From Daucus carota subsp. sativus (taxonomy: Eukaryota; Streptophyta; Magnoliopsida; Apiales; Apiaceae), in assembly GCF_001625215.2 (NCBI RefSeq), contig NC_030383.2, positions 62,672,949 to 62,736,948 of the forward strand: 64,000 nt of DNA, in the 5' to 3' direction. Below are positions 1 to 12,260 of this stretch, piece by piece. How positions within the stretch are numbered: the stretch's first letter is position 1; every line of letters starts with the position of its first letter. Both the position numbers and the translations under genes were made by a program. Below the pieces are notes generated by a model. The model was given only the letters and a program-made list of their open reading frames with translations, made no database searches and was not told the origin of the DNA.

Positions 1-804
1 AGTGAGGTTCATTGCTTTAAGTCTTGAAATCAATATTGCTCATTCCTTTCTTCCACTGATTTCTTCAAATTCTTATCAATTCTTATCATATCTTTCATAG
101 TTTGCACTTTCACTTCTACTTCCTTATCTTACGCAACTTATTTTCTTCATCAATTTTCATTTCATTCTCGCATCATGCCATTGCTTTCAACTGAACACAA
201 CCTTAAGATATGTTTTCATTTATCCAGATGTTAGACTGCTAGTAGTGATTGCCAGTGTTTTCATGTATATATGTCAGAATTGTAAGTTTATTTGTTATAT
301 GGTCTTTTTTATATATTTAGCTAGATTAAAAGTATATCTAATCATTGATATTTATTATGGTTCCTAGCTACTCAAAAGATATGTTATAAATTCAAGTTCC
401 ATATTGAGTATACATAGCCCTAAATAATAAATACAACAAGATCTTGACTTTGATTATAAGTTGTGTACCCTGCAGAGAACTTCAAACTCATTGTAAATAT
501 ACAATGATTGTTTAATTGCTTTATACAATTTCTGGTATCTGTCTGGCTATTCCTTATAGGTCATATGATGCATATTATTAGAATCAAGAATTTGATTGTA
601 CTATTAAACTTGAAAATGTCCCTCTTTATAAATAGGCAAATTAAAGGCTGCTCTTGTGATTACAGAGATGTTTGTACCTTAATCCGTTATTTATGTTGCT
701 GAGAAATAAAACTACTTAAGCCAAGAATCTGATACTTGTTTCAGATTTTTTTTCCCCTCTGGCTTGTTCTGAGTCATATGCTCTGTTATATATTATCAGG
801 TCAG
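1..804 (+). other. Region upstream of the U-box gene
   Basis: AT-rich sequence before the first coding exon of the U-box gene. It probably holds its 5' untranslated exon(s) and promoter, because the sequence just before the ATG at 805 (TTATCAGGTCAG) reads as a splice acceptor. I see no convincing coding exon here; the short open frames lack any family signature. Confidence 0.4.
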
Positions 805-3800
805 ATGGACACTAAGTCTGTAAGCTGTCTCATTAACACCATTTCCCGATTTCTCCATCTGCTCTCATCATTTGAAATGAAGAATATGCCTGCTCAAAAT
901 GGTTATAGGAATATAGCCAGCTCACTGAAGATCTTGAAACTAATTCTTGATAATGTTGTTGAATCAAAAGTGAGTTCAGATGAAATTCTGTGTAAAGAGT
1001 GTGAGATTCTGGATGTAGCAGTAAACGAGGCTAGGGAGTTCATTGAGAACTGGTCTCCTCAGATGAGCAAGTTTTGCAGTGTGAGTACCCTTTTTCCTTT
1101 AGAAATTGATTCCTTGATGCTAGACAAAAAGAAGATGCCCCTGTATTAACAAGAAGTTTGTGCATCACTAAAAATTACATTGCTCACCTTTTTCCTTATT
1201 TTGGATTGTAATCTCTTCAGGTCCTCGGGGGTGAGCCTTTGTTGCTTAATATCCAAGGCTCTTCAGTCCGTATTTCTCATATCTTATGTAGATTGTTAGA
1301 GTCATCTCCGTCCTCATCAAGTTTATCCGAGGTTCAGGTATGGAAAATGCTGTTTTTTGGCCCTTATAATTTTCAACATTGTAGAATTTTACTGCAAGGC
1401 CTGGTAAGAATTTAAATCCCTGACCTTAAACGATGTTGCTTCTTTACTAGTCCTTCCCTGGATTGGATTTGCAACCTCGGGAACACATGTGGAAATAACA
1501 TTTTACTTTGTAGAGTTTTCCTACATTTTTTACATTCGAGTTTTCCATTTACTGTTTAATCTAGTTTTATTGCTGTGGTAAAGACAAGTCGTCGTTTCTG
1601 TGTGTCCAATATAACTAGTCATGTAAGGAACTAATGTTGGTATTCCGTTTCAGCATTGTAAGCAGGAATTCCAGTGTGCTGAACTGAAAAAAATATCAGA
1701 ACCAATTGAAGATGCTTTAAAGAGACAACAACGGGGATTGGCTCCTGATTCTGATAATCTATCAATTATCATAGAGTCTCTTAGCTTGACTGCTGACCTG
1801 GAGCTGTTAAAAGAGAGTATTGCATTAGAAAAGGAGAGGATGAAGGCTGTGACTAGAAAAAGCCAAGGGGATATAAATCTTATTAGTCAATTGGTAAACC
1901 TTATCTCTGATATCCGAAATTGTTTGGTTAAGTATGAGATCTTTAAGTCTATTAATGGAATTGCTGTCCCTCTATATTTCCGTTGTCCTTTGTCACTGCG
2001 ACTCATGTTAGATCCAGTTATTGTGGCCACCGGTCAAACCTACGAGAGGACCTCCATTCAGACATGGTTGGATCATGGGTTAACGATATGCCCTATAACC
2101 CGACAAATGCTCTCGCACACTAATCTTATTCCAAATTATACAGTTAAAGCTTTGATAGCAAATTGGTGTGAGGAAAACAAAATAAATCTCGCAGAGTGTA
2201 CTAGAGTCGTCGCCAAGACCCCCAAAATGGAAGCTCTGTATTTGCAAGATGCCATTAGGGATGATCGCCATCATTCACGAGACAGTAGCAATTCCTCATC
2301 AAGATCATCTCTTGAAGTTAATAGCTTCGAGAAGCCAAGGGTTAACGGTAATCCTGGATTTAGTGAGAAAAATTCTATTAGTAATGATTCAAATAAGTTT
2401 GACCATTCATCCCCCGAACAGTCCTGCCATCATAGTAGAAGTGGATCTGCTTCTAGCCAGATTACTAGCGCTGGTTATGTACCCACAATATCGTCTGATG
2501 GATCAAGGACTTCCAGTAAGAATAAGGATGAGCGTGATTTGTCTGGAGAAATGACATCTGAATGTCAATCTTCGTCTTCTTCTAAAAGGAATGTCAGCCC
2601 TGCTCCATCGTTGACAGGGAAACAGTACCACAGCTCAAACGTTTTGGTCGAAAGGTCTGCTGGTGGAGATCGTAACTACCCAAGAACGCTCTCTATGCCA
2701 TTGGATTCAGGATCTAATGATCTGACTACAAATTCTCATGTGAAGAAACTGATTGATGACCTGAGAAATCCTTCTAGCGAAGTGCAAACTACAGCTACAG
2801 CAGAATTGCGTTATCTTGCAAAACACAACCTGGAGAATCGTAATATTATCTGTAATTGTGGAGCTATTGAACCATTAATTTCATTGTTGTACTCGGATGT
2901 GAAGCAAACCCAAGAACATGCTGTAACTGCGCTACTGAATTTGTCAATTAATGGAAATGTTAAGACCATTATTGCTGAAGCTGGAGTTATTGAACCACTC
3001 ATCCATGTTCTTGAAACAGGAAATTCAGGAGCCAGGGAGAATGCTGCAGCAACCGTGTTTAGCATCTCAGTGATAGAGGAGTACAGGATAAAGATTGGTC
3101 GTTCTGGGGCAGTTAAAGCACTGGTTGGTCTTTTAGAATCTGGTACTTTAAGAGGGAAAAAAGATGCTGCAACGGCATTGTTTAATTTATCAATATATCA
3201 TGAAAACAAGGCTCGTATAGTTCAGGCTGGGGCTGTAAAGCATCTTGTTAAGTTGATTGACCCTGAATCAGAAATGGTCGACAAAGCTGTTGCCGTACTT
3301 GCCAATTTATCAACAGTTACAGAGGGGGGTTTGGCAATTGCACGGGAGGGAGGCATACCATCATTAGTTGAGATTGTTGAAACAGGATCACAGCGGGGTA
3401 AAGAAAATGCTGCCACCATATTGCTGCAATTGTGCATTAGTAGTCCCAAATATTGTCGTCTGGTTCTACAAGAAGGAGCAGTCCCACCTCTGGTTTTGCT
3501 ATCCCAGTCTGGCACAACAAGAGCCAAGGAGAAGGTATGCTGCTTCAATCAACTTCGTTTTATATTTTATATTTTCTCTTCTGTCCACGCTAGTAGTATC
3601 ATTTTGTTAAAATCTATGTCAAGTATTGTCAACTTTTTTTTTTTAATCTAAATATTCAAGGCACTATATAGAACCACAAGTTCTTCACTCCTTGGCGGAT
3701 CTACTAAAATCCCTTCTAACTTGTACTCTCATATATGTAGTTGCCTCGAAGAATGAATATATGATGTCTATGTTACTGCACTGTGGTTTCTTTACTTTGC

Positions 3801-4170
3801 GGTTTACCTAACTTAGATATGTGAAAATACCACTACCTCTGTTTTTTTTCATTTGACGCTTTGACTTTTGGCACACACTTTTAAGTGCTTTGACCGGCTA
3901 GTTAAAATTATTTTTTTCTCAACAAAAATATATAATCAAAATTTTAAATCACAAAAAGAATCAAACATCAAACAAAAAATATAGAGGGAGTTCAATCTAA
4001 CGAGTAAAACTGGAATATCATGGTTGTTTTATGTTTCTGGTTCCCTGTTTACCTCTCATGTTCAACAAACAAGAAGATGATAAGAGTTTATAATATTCAT
4101 GCAGGCTCAACAGCTTCTGTGTCACTTCCGCAACCAGCGTGAAGGGGGTTCAGGAAGAGGAAAAACATGA
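805..4170 (+). CDS. PUB3-like: U-box/ARM-repeat E3 ubiquitin ligase (PUB3/PUB4-like), four coding exons
   Basis: Probable E3 ubiquitin ligase of the plant U-box class, acting in cytoplasm or nucleus to ubiquitinate proteins bound by its ARM repeats. Coding exons read from the sequence: 805-1080, 1221-1337, 1654-3534 and 4105-4170. All junctions are GT-AG and in phase 0, giving 779 residues, close to the usual 760-830 of PUB3/PUB4. Residues about 1-230 form the plant-specific UND-like N-terminal region. The U-box is about 236-310 (FRCPLS, DPVIVATGQTYERTSI, CPITRQ). A Ser-rich linker follows, then ARM repeats from about 493 to 758 with repeated ALLNLS/ALFNLS/VLANLS motifs. The C-terminus HFRNQREGGSGRGKT is typical of this subfamily. 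The start is the ATG directly after an acceptor. The frame is intact. Exact orthology (PUB3 versus PUB4) is inference from the U-box residues. Confidence 0.93.
3836..3990. mobile_element. Degenerate Stowaway-like MITE in the last intron of the U-box gene
   Basis: Ends resemble the CTCCCTCCGTCCC terminal repeat (left CCTCTGTTTTTT, right ATAGAGGGAG) and a TA flanks the left end. It lies wholly within intron 3535-4104, so it should not affect the protein. Confidence 0.4.
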
Positions 4171-4997
4171 AACAGATTCCTTTGGTACATATCGGCTGTT
4201 TTTTCATTACTTTTTATGCGAGTTACTGCCTTTAGCGTCATTCCATTATTCTCTTTCATTCTAAATATTCTTGTTCCTAGCTTTAATGCATCTGTAATGT
4301 AGTGAGATTTAGCGAGCTCGATTCTTAAAGTTTGGATTTCATCAAGCCATCAAAAGCGTAGTTGATTTATATCATGTACTTAATTTAGGTCATAGCTTGT
4401 GTTTCCATATTTTTTGAAACTAGTATCTGTAGATATGTTCTGTCTATTGTCTGCTGAAATTCATTTGGTTTCACGATTTGATGAGGTTCGAATGGAACCG
4501 GTTGTATTGCAAAACTTTCTTTATCTATGTTGGACGTTGAGTCCAATCTATCACGGATCATGCAACGTTCATCCATCTTTCACTTCTTAATACCAGACTG
4601 TCTAATGTTTTGAAGCCTGGAACGCTATTTCTTGTAACGTTTCACTACAAAACGTCAGACCGTGTTATGTTGTGTAGAGATTTTAGACCTAAACACAACA
4701 TGATGTAATATTTTCTTCCAAATATCTGGATTATCCGACGTTAATAAGTGATATTTTGGGTCATTTCTCCGGACTCTGGTATTTTGAGATTAATTGTGAA
4801 AATGTGATATATGGGCATTTTCTAATGTATGTTTTGTTTAGGTAAGAATGGATGCTTGGTTTTATCAGCTCTACTGACTAGCAGATAAACAATGCAAATG
4901 TCCAGATTTTGAAATTATTTATTTTTCTGCAAAAATAATTATTCATTAACATACTTCGATAAATAAGTTGACTCGAACACAATTTGTCAGTTCTTTT
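4171..4997. other. 3' flank of the U-box gene
   Basis: Probable 3' untranslated region for the first few hundred bases, then AT-rich intergenic DNA. No gene is recognisable. Confidence 0.4.
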
Positions 4998-5130
4998 TTT
5001 GACAATTTTTTTGACAAATATGGCTTATAGCCTTACAAATGAGTATTGTTCTGAGCCAGGGTCGAACCCATGACCTGGGACGATAGAGGATAAGCCCTTA
5101 ACCACTAGGCTATCCAACCGTGCTCATTTA
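4998..5130 (-). mobile_element. tRNA-derived SINE
   Basis: Read on the minus strand, the element begins with a tRNA-like head. It has an A box (TAGCCTAGTGGTTAAGG) and a B box (GGTTCGAACCC), the internal RNA polymerase III promoter, followed by a tRNA-unrelated body and an A-rich tail. An 11-bp direct repeat TCAGTTCTTTT flanks it (4987-4997 and 5131-5141), as expected of target-primed insertion. It is not a working tRNA gene because the cloverleaf cannot be completed. Confidence 0.85.
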
Positions 5131-5349
5131 TCAGTTCTTTTAATACTTCCAAATATATATATTATTTTATTAAAAATGGGTCGAAATCGATTCGCTCAAC
5201 CAGATTTTTTGAGATCATCGAGGAGGCAACAGCCACACGATCATATTCTACCTCAGTAAGAACCCTGCTAGACTTTAGAGTTCAACCCATAGGAATCCAA
5301 ATGGATAAAGGCCTGTGTTAGAAGCAATGATCTCAATTTCAGACTCTTA

Positions 5350-5813
5350 GAGGGGTGTATTGGATTGGGATTTTAAAGCATTTTTTTGCATTCATGAAAT
5401 CCGAGGGTATTCGATTGAGATTGTTTGAAATCCATTAAAATCTTGAGGTATTAAATTGGGATTTTAAATTATGCTACAAAATCTGGTGGTATTTAATTGG
5501 GATTTTAAATTATGCTTTAAAATCCGATGGTATTCAATTGGGATTGTTTAAAATCCATTAAAATCTGATGGTATTCAAATGCTGATGGATTTTTTTTCAT
5601 TTCATAAAATGATGGATTTTGTGGCATTCTTCGGTATATTTTAAGTTTTTTGAAATCCCATCAAAATCAATGGGATTTTGAAGCATTGTACCTAAATCCC
5701 ATCAACTCTGCGACATTTTATCAAGAATCCGCACAAAATCAAAATCCCATACAATCCATTAAAATCCATAGACTAAAAACAATCCATTAAAATCTCAATC
5801 GAATACACCCCCG
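5350..5813. mobile_element. Tourist-like (PIF/Harbinger) MITE
   Basis: Non-coding 464-bp element with inverted ends (GGGGTGTATTGGATTGGG on the left; the right end reads GGGGGTGTATTCGATTGAG in reverse complement). It is flanked by the 3-bp repeat TTA (5347-5349 and 5814-5816). Internal copies of the 'AAATCCATTAAAATC' motif are tandemly repeated in both directions. Confidence 0.75.
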
Positions 5814-5903
5814 TTAATTTTGTTCTATTTTTGAACTGTATACTTTAGTTCTTCTGTTAATCACTATACGATTTAATAAACAATTTCAAAATTTAAGTAT
5901 ATA

Positions 5904-6217
5904 CTAGCGTTAAACCCGTGCAAAGCACGGACGGCTATATAATTTTAAATTTATTATATATAATTTAAATTTTAACATCATTTTATTAGTGTTTTATTAA
6001 TAACTATTATATAATAGTAATATATATTAATGATAGTAAATTTATTTTTTTATTTTTTAACCAATTATAAATTATATTTAAAAGAATGACTGTTTAGAGA
6101 TCTAAGACTATGAGAACTCTACATGTACCAGATTTTTTTAGTTATAAAGTGAATGATCAAACCAAAATTTTGTACGAATACAAATTATACCCATAGCTTA
6201 GTATAGTATAGTATAAA
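5904..6217 (-). mobile_element. Short non-autonomous Helitron
   Basis: On the minus strand the 3' end shows the hairpin CCGTGCTTTGCACGG followed by TTTAACGCTAG and a flanking T, the Helitron CTRR-type end. The 5' end (TTTATACTATACTATACTAAG) matches the start of the Helitron at 46130, with the initial TC degraded to TT. About 314 bp, AT-rich, non-coding. Confidence 0.7.
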
Positions 6218-6563
6218 TAGTTAAGCTTTTGAACTGTTAACATTATTTAAATATGTTTATTTTTCTAAAAAACAATTCGAAATTTTGATAACATACGCCT
6301 TATTTATTAAAATAGAATAAAAAACGGAAAAAATGGGATATTCACAACGTACAGTGAAACTAGAAATTTTAAGTAACGCAGTAATGTAGAATCCCAGAAC
6401 CCTTTAAAAAAATCCAAATACATAGCAGCCTTTAAAAAATTTCACAACTATTAACCTAAAATCCTAGATAATCCATTTTCTTATTTTCATATTATCCTAG
6501 ATAATTATTAACGCTAATTAATCATTGATGTACTTAATCTTGTTTGATTGCTGTGTGATTTAT

Positions 6564-9014
6564 TTAATCACAATGTCCAATCAGAGAAGGCATGCAGCAG
6601 TCATCTTCAAATTTCATGTCCTCCACACTTGAAGCCATTCCACCTCCCATATAGCTCTCTGCTTCAAACTCCATGTTTAACAAGAATCCATAAGGATCTT
6701 CTTCATCGCACGCAGACTTAAGCATGATCATTTCGTTGAGATGATTCGTGTGAATTTGATGAGAAAGATGAAGGAAATTAGGGTTTAATTGTGGAACTGT
6801 TGGGAGATTATTAGGGTTTTGGTGATGAGGTGCAGGGCTTTGGGAAGTTGTGATTTGGTGGAGGTGATAATTATTTTTATTACAAGCAGCTGGAAGCATA
6901 ATTTGAGGGGAATGAGGAAAAGTGTGAGCACCAGCAAATTTTGCCTCAGAATGATACACATTTTGTGGGCTTAGTTGACTGTTGATTTCTGTCTTTGATT
7001 TGTAAAAGACTCTGCATAGCACCCAATCTTCCTGCATCATATACACAAACACCTATCAATTGGTATAGAGTATGTGGTAAAATAACATTCTTTGGTACCC
7101 TAACACCTCAAATTCAAATGATCCGGTTATCATCGGAGCTCTAGGATAGAGGTCTCCCGTCATGCTACAATACAAACCACTAAAATATAAACGTAATTAA
7201 ATAGAATGAGAAGGGTTTTCGGGCCGGGGATGGACCCAAAAATGAGCCTCGACAGGTTTAACTGACGTCTAGTAGGGTCAAGGAACAATAATGGACATTC
7301 TAGAGCTTGGGAGGCTAGTGGAGCTGGGATGTATTGAGTAGGGTTTGAGAGTGACCGCTATATTAATGACATATAGAAGGTGAGTGACATTGTTTAGTAG
7401 TAATTTTTCTTATTTTGTGTCTAGAGGTTAAAACAAAGAATTTGAATTAGAAAAATCAACGCAAATATATATGGATATGTTGTAAGCCCCGCAGGAAAAA
7501 GCACGAGGCATGTCGGTGTAAATATGCATGCAAAACATCTTGTAACATGGCTTGTTTCTCAGATATTGGTGAAATGTGTCCTCTATCTATGTTACCAAAA
7601 GTTGTTTTAACAATGTTATAAAGTTGGACAGAGTACTTCTGATATGACTAGAGCTACAAAAAAAAAAGGGAAAGAGAAATTAAACTCGGTTCGGGGTTTC
7701 TAGGAAGTTTCTTATAGCAACAAACGAAAAAGAGAAAGAGAAAAACAGAAATTTGATAAGATTTGTGTCTTCGATTCGGGTTTTCTAGCTAGGAAGTTTC
7801 TTATTGCACTATATAGGGATCCCTTCTCAGATTGCGTGAAGTACAGGAACGGGGCTAACCTAATTAAGTTGAAGTCGTTGAACATGAAATAATTATATGG
7901 ATTTTTTTTTTTCAAATTCCGCCAAATCAGGAGAAATTAGGGTTAATAGGCAAAAAAATCACCGAACTCATGATCAAGTTGCAATTGGGTCACTGAACTC
8001 AAAAAGTTTGCAAACAGATCACAGAACTGGATTTAACTTGCAGTCAACTCACTGAACTAATAAAAATTTGCATTTAGATCACTGTGCCGTTAAGTATCAG
8101 TTGACTTTAACGGAATCCGTTAATAAAAATTGAAAAAATATAAAAATTCGCTTTTTTAAAAACTCGATTTTGAAAATTTAAAACTTCGAAAAAATCTGGA
8201 AATTTGGAAAAAGTCTGAATTTTTTGGATTTCCAGATTTTTTTGAATTTTTGAATTTTTTACAAAATTTTTAGATTTTTTTCGAAGTTTTTACATTTTTC
8301 ATATTTTTTAAAAACATTCCATATTTTTTAAAGTTTCTTCAAAATTTTCAGATTTTTTTTAAGTTTTCATAATTTTTTGAGAAAATTGAATTTTTATATT
8401 TTTTTCAAATTTTTTTATATTTTTTATTATTATCTTTAACGGATTCCGTTAAAGTCAACTCATTCTTAACGGCACAGTGACCTAAATGCAAGTTTTTATT
8501 AGTTCAGTGAGTTGACTGCAACTTAAATTTAATTCTGTGATCCGTTTGCAAACTTTTTGAGTTCAATGACCCAACTGCAAGTTGGCCATGAGTTCGGTAA
8601 TCTTTTTGCCTATTAACCCGGAGAAATTATATATATTTTAAGCCTCGATGATGAGCATCCAAAAACTATCGGTACTGAAGGTGATTAAAATTATTTAAAA
8701 AATTAAGACATAAAATGGATACTGAAAACAGCAGGTGATTTTTACCTTGGGAGGGATTAAAGGATTTTCGAGACGAAATTCATGCATGATCCAACCGGTT
8801 TTGACGCCATTAGGAGCCCTATTTTTGTAGAAGACCAGAGTCTTTCTCATCCCAACAATGCAACTATTAGTCCCGGGATCCACCACTGTACGATCTTTTC
8901 CGGTGGCTTTCCAGTATCCAGAGGTGGTGGCTCTATTTGTTCGGAATCCGGTAGCGTACTTGCGGTCTCTGAAGCTGAAGAAGTACCAGTCTGTTGAATT
9001 CAGCTTTGCGGCAT
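6564..9014 (-). pseudogene. NAC transcription factor, exons 2 and 3 only (first exon not present)
   Basis: DNA-binding transcription factor of the plant NAC family. Exon 2 is 9014-8746 and encodes subdomains [31 protein letters not shown] and [17 protein letters not shown]. Exon 3 is 7031-6564; it completes subdomain E (EDWVLCRVFYKSKTE) and gives the variable activation region, ending MPSLIGHCD. The intron (7032-8745) holds a MULE-type MITE. Splice sites are canonical and frames are open. Exon 1, which should encode LPPGFRFHPTDEE (subdomains A-B), is missing from the 790 bases upstream, where the sequence turns foreign and then into a 100-N gap. The gene is therefore either truncated or its first exon is hidden in the gap. 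It resembles the NAC021/022 group, with moderate certainty. Confidence 0.75.
7940..8619. mobile_element. MULE-type MITE with long inverted repeats, in the NAC intron
   Basis: 680-bp non-coding element. About 190 bp at each end are inverted copies (GGGTTAATAGGCAAAAAGATT type ends, with 'ACTGAACTC' and 'TTAACGGAATCCGTTAA' inside). The core is a low-complexity A/T-rich palindrome. A perfect 10-bp direct repeat GGAGAAATTA flanks it (7930-7939 and 8620-8629). Long inverted ends plus a 9-10 bp target duplication mark the Mutator superfamily. It is related to the element at 58442. Confidence 0.85.
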
Positions 9015-9804
9015 CTTCAAAATCAGAAGAAGAATATTACAGGTAGATATTTATTAGACTACTAACGGTGAACATTAAAAAAAGTTGAAAGTATTTTAGC
9101 TACATGCATAGTGATAATCGAAGGTGGGGTACTGACAAACAATTGGACAGAGATTCTGGAATTATTAGTAGTGTTTTTTTTCTTGGAACAGGGCAGATTT
9201 GATTTGAGAGAAAGCTCTGGTACTTTTTATATTAGAATAATTGTCCTTACGGTGCATAATTAAATTATATGATCCGTGGCCATTGCTACATGACATGGTG
9301 CAGCAGACAGCAGCATGCTTCTGTAGCAATGCAATTAGGAAAGGAACCCAGACTCGCAGACGGAGAAGGATATACGGATCCAGAGGAGCTGTCGGAGGAG
9401 GAACGCGGGGGGACCCCCGAAGCTGGTGCTGATGCGGGTGCCAATGCTATTGCTGAAGGATGCCTAGCTGTTCGGAGCGATGCTAGTGCTCTGATCTGGG
9501 GCGATGCCTGTGTGTCCGGAGCGGTGCTACTTATACTGCTACCCAGGGCTGCGGATGGAGCTGCTGGTCCCGATTACAGATGTTCAAGCATTAGATTAGT
9601 TGGGCTTTTATATGTGTTTTGGAATATTGTGTTTAAAAGTTGGATTTGGAATTTTTGGTTGAATGCTTGTTGTGTTGGCCCGTGTAGACATATAAGTGTG
9701 GATGTTTGTGTCGCAAGATACCAAGTTGGCTGGAAAAGGGAAGTTGGAAAGGGGGGATCTAGAGGGGGTATCTGGGAACGGTGTGGTAAGGATGAGTGGA
9801 GTGT
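9015..9804. other. Unassigned sequence between NAC exon 2 and the gap
   Basis: 9015-9250 looks like intron of the NAC gene. 9300-9570 is clearly GC-richer than its surroundings, with imperfect GCTGGTGCTGATGC-type repeats (Gly/Ala/Asp-rich in one frame). 9570-9800 resembles a 3' untranslated region. This may be a fragment of another gene, perhaps captured by the CACTA element, but I cannot name it. Confidence 0.35.
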
Positions 9805-9904
9805 NNNNNNNNNNNNNNNNNNNNNNNNNNNNNNNNNNNNNNNNNNNNNNNNNNNNNNNNNNNNNNNNNNNNNNNNNNNNNNNNNNNNNNNNNNNNNNNN
9901 NNNN
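9805..9904. other. Assembly gap (100 N)
   Basis: Exactly 100 N, the conventional placeholder for a gap of unknown length. It lies where both the NAC first exon and the left terminus of CACTA-1 are expected, so missing sequence may be far longer than 100 bases. Confidence 0.98.
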
Positions 9905-10128
9905 GCGAGAGTGAGAGCGGGAGGGGAGGGAGGGAGGGAGGGGGGAGAGGGGGGAGAGAGGGGTGAGCGGGGGAGGGAGGGAGGGAGGGGGGAGAGAGAG
10001 AGAGTGGCGAGGGAGGAGGGAGGAGGGGGGGAGGGAGGGGGGGAGAGAGTGAGAGAGGGAGGGGAGGAGGGGAGGGGGGGAGAGGTGAGCGAGGGAGAGG
10101 AGGGAGGGGGGAGGGAGGGGAGGAGGGG

Positions 10129-10160
<32 letters not shown>

Positions 10161-10310
10161 GAGGGAGAGGCGGAGAGGAGAGAGAGAGAGGGAGAGAGAG
10201 AGAGAGAGAGGGGGAGGGAGGGGGAGGTAGGGAGAGAGAGAGGAGGGAGGTCGAGAGAGAGAGAGGGGGAGGGGGAGAAAGGGAGAGAGAGAGAGAGAGA
10301 TTGCAGAGAG
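9905..10310. repeat. (GA/GGGA)n purine-rich low-complexity tract
   Basis: About 400 bases of almost pure G and A on the + strand with GAGAGA and GGGAGG units, directly at the edge of the gap. Long open frames through it on either strand are products of the repeat, not genes. Such tracts often break assemblies, which explains the gap. Confidence 0.95.
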
Positions 10311-10411
10311 AGATTGCAACCCTACTAATTGCACATATAATAGACAATGACAACCAATAAGAAAATAAGCATACTCGATCAATCAAGTAGATAACAAATA
10401 TGAATTCGTAC

Positions 10412-12260
10412 CTCTTCAACCTTCCTTTCCATTTGAGGAGTATCATCCTCGACCATCGACCCCACAAGTGTAAAATCTCCCCACCAATCATGAATTCCAT
10501 TGAACCCTTGTACTTGGATCGGCAGCTGGATCGGAGGCCTCTAGTGCGGTTTTTGCAAAATTCGCGAATCTCTTCTTCAGACATTTGTCGCTGAAATTGA
10601 AGGGGGTTCGCACGGACCTCATTGAGCACATTGCGCACGACCGAGAAGGTACACATTGTCGGGAATGACGGCTTCTTGTCTCTGACCGGAAGATCCACCG
10701 GCTTCGCCTCTTGTTGAATCCCTGTAACGTGAGGCAAGAGTCGGAATAAGTTGACTAGCACGAGCCTCGGGGAATCCAACAAGGTAGTCCTTCTTAGGCT
10801 TTTTGCCTTCGGGAACTCCGGTTGCTGACAACCACCATTCCAAGGGCTCGTCTCTATCCCCTGTTTGTGTAACCGACACCGGCCTGCTTTCTAGAATAGA
10901 AGCATATCGTGTCTACAGAGAAATGTGCATCAATCAGTACATTAAACAACTTAAAAAGTAAAATGGACATTGAAACTTTAAAAAAAAACCACAAGACAAT
11001 CATTTAATTACCGCTATGGCCATTGCAGCAGGCGTGGTATACACGGGGTGCTCGGGATCACTTCCAACCCTTGTATGCGTCCGGTTCCATACTTCAAGGC
11101 GAGTTGGATTCTTTCACGTTCCTTCCTTTTCATTTCCTTCCAAAAACAATTTAAATCATCAATATAATATATATGTGAATTAAATCTTAAAAGTGAAATT
11201 AAGGTGTGTATGATAATAGATATTTATATATACCTCCTTCACTTTATTAAAAGACCGGGCACCGGCACTATGCACCCGCTCGACGTTCTTGCGGTTCGTA
11301 GATCCAACGGATGACCTATGCAAGTGCCCCTCATTCTTTTCCCAATAATTTAATAAATCCTTCCAAAAAAGTTCAGACCAATATCCAGGTCTTAAACTCA
11401 ATTTTGATATTCCGCTTTCCTTTGATTTTTGCTCAATATTTGTCTTGAGCTCATTCAACGTCCTCTTTATTGTGTTCTTGATATGCTTCTCAATTATATT
11501 TTTTGCTTCGGACCGGCTTTGTCCCTTTTGTTGCTTGAAATATAACTACAATTATAATAAAATCAAGATAAATTACATACATATGGTTAGACTATTTACA
11601 CATAATACAAATAAATAAAAAAGCATGCATACAAATCACGATGTGAGCATAAGAAGAGTAGCTTACATTAAATTCCTCGACTACGTGTTTTAGCCATTCA
11701 CCATCATGTTCAACAATGTCGGTGAACGTGTAATGTCCAACGGGCCACCTTTCACGAACAATAGCAAGCAAAGTCTTCTTTGCTTGATCATCTTCAATAC
11801 TACCAAAATGTGAAAAGAGATTATATGTACATATATATGTATGTCAACAAAATTTAAACAAGTGCAAGATACATATATATATATATACAGATAGATAGAT
11901 ATACATATATATATATATATATAAGTTACTACAAGTAGACTTACTGTCCTCCTGAAATATTGATACGGATTGGTTTCGGAGGGACTTTTCCAAACAAACC
12001 GGCTGAATGGGATCGTGGCCTCCTAATTACCCTTCGTCTGGAACTTCCTCTTCATTCGGATTCTCCCCGCCTTCATCCGAATCAGTTGGCTCATCACGTA
12101 TAGCCAAGGTGCTAGACTTTCCTTTACCCTTCCGAGTGGAAGTTGTCTCCTTGGCTTTCCCTTTTCCCTTGCCTTGGTTGTCTCCTTGGCCTTCCCCTTG
12201 CCCTTGCCTTTCTTGCCATTAAGGCAATAATCATCACCACAAGGATGACAAACCACCACA
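10412..12260 (-). CDS. TNPA-like second CACTA protein (Transposase_24 type), multi-exon, approximate
   Basis: Second CACTA-encoded protein. In En/Spm the equivalent TNPA binds subterminal repeats. Minus-strand exons can be followed by eye. A basic N-terminal region (KGKGKAKETT, about 12250-11950) contains RRPRSHSAGLFGKVPPKPIR. Next comes IEDDQAKKTLLAIVRERW (about 11818-11667), then an exon at about 11560-11236 with WKDLLNYWEKNEG, STNRKNVERVHSAGARSF. LEVWNRTHTRVGSDPEHPVY follows (about 11100-11013), then EPLEWWLSATGVPEGKK (about 10913). The last visible exon contains FNGIHDWWGDFTLVG and ends at 10412 with QMERKVEE before a donor. The 'NR...H..GSRSF' and 'W.RTHT' motifs are typical of plant Transposase_24 proteins. 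The exon that should carry the C-terminal coiled coil is not seen and may be in the gap. Frame changes in the first and last visible exons may be introns I cannot place or decay. Confidence 0.55.

Noticed and set aside
5040-5130. tRNA gene
   Set aside because: Boxes A and B are present, but the cloverleaf is incomplete and the unit has a tail and target duplication, so it is a SINE.
9759-10782. Long open frames through the GA-rich tract, both strands
   Set aside because: They are produced by (GA)n/(GGGA)n repeats plus the N run; Ser/Leu/Pro or Arg/Glu/Gly runs without any domain.
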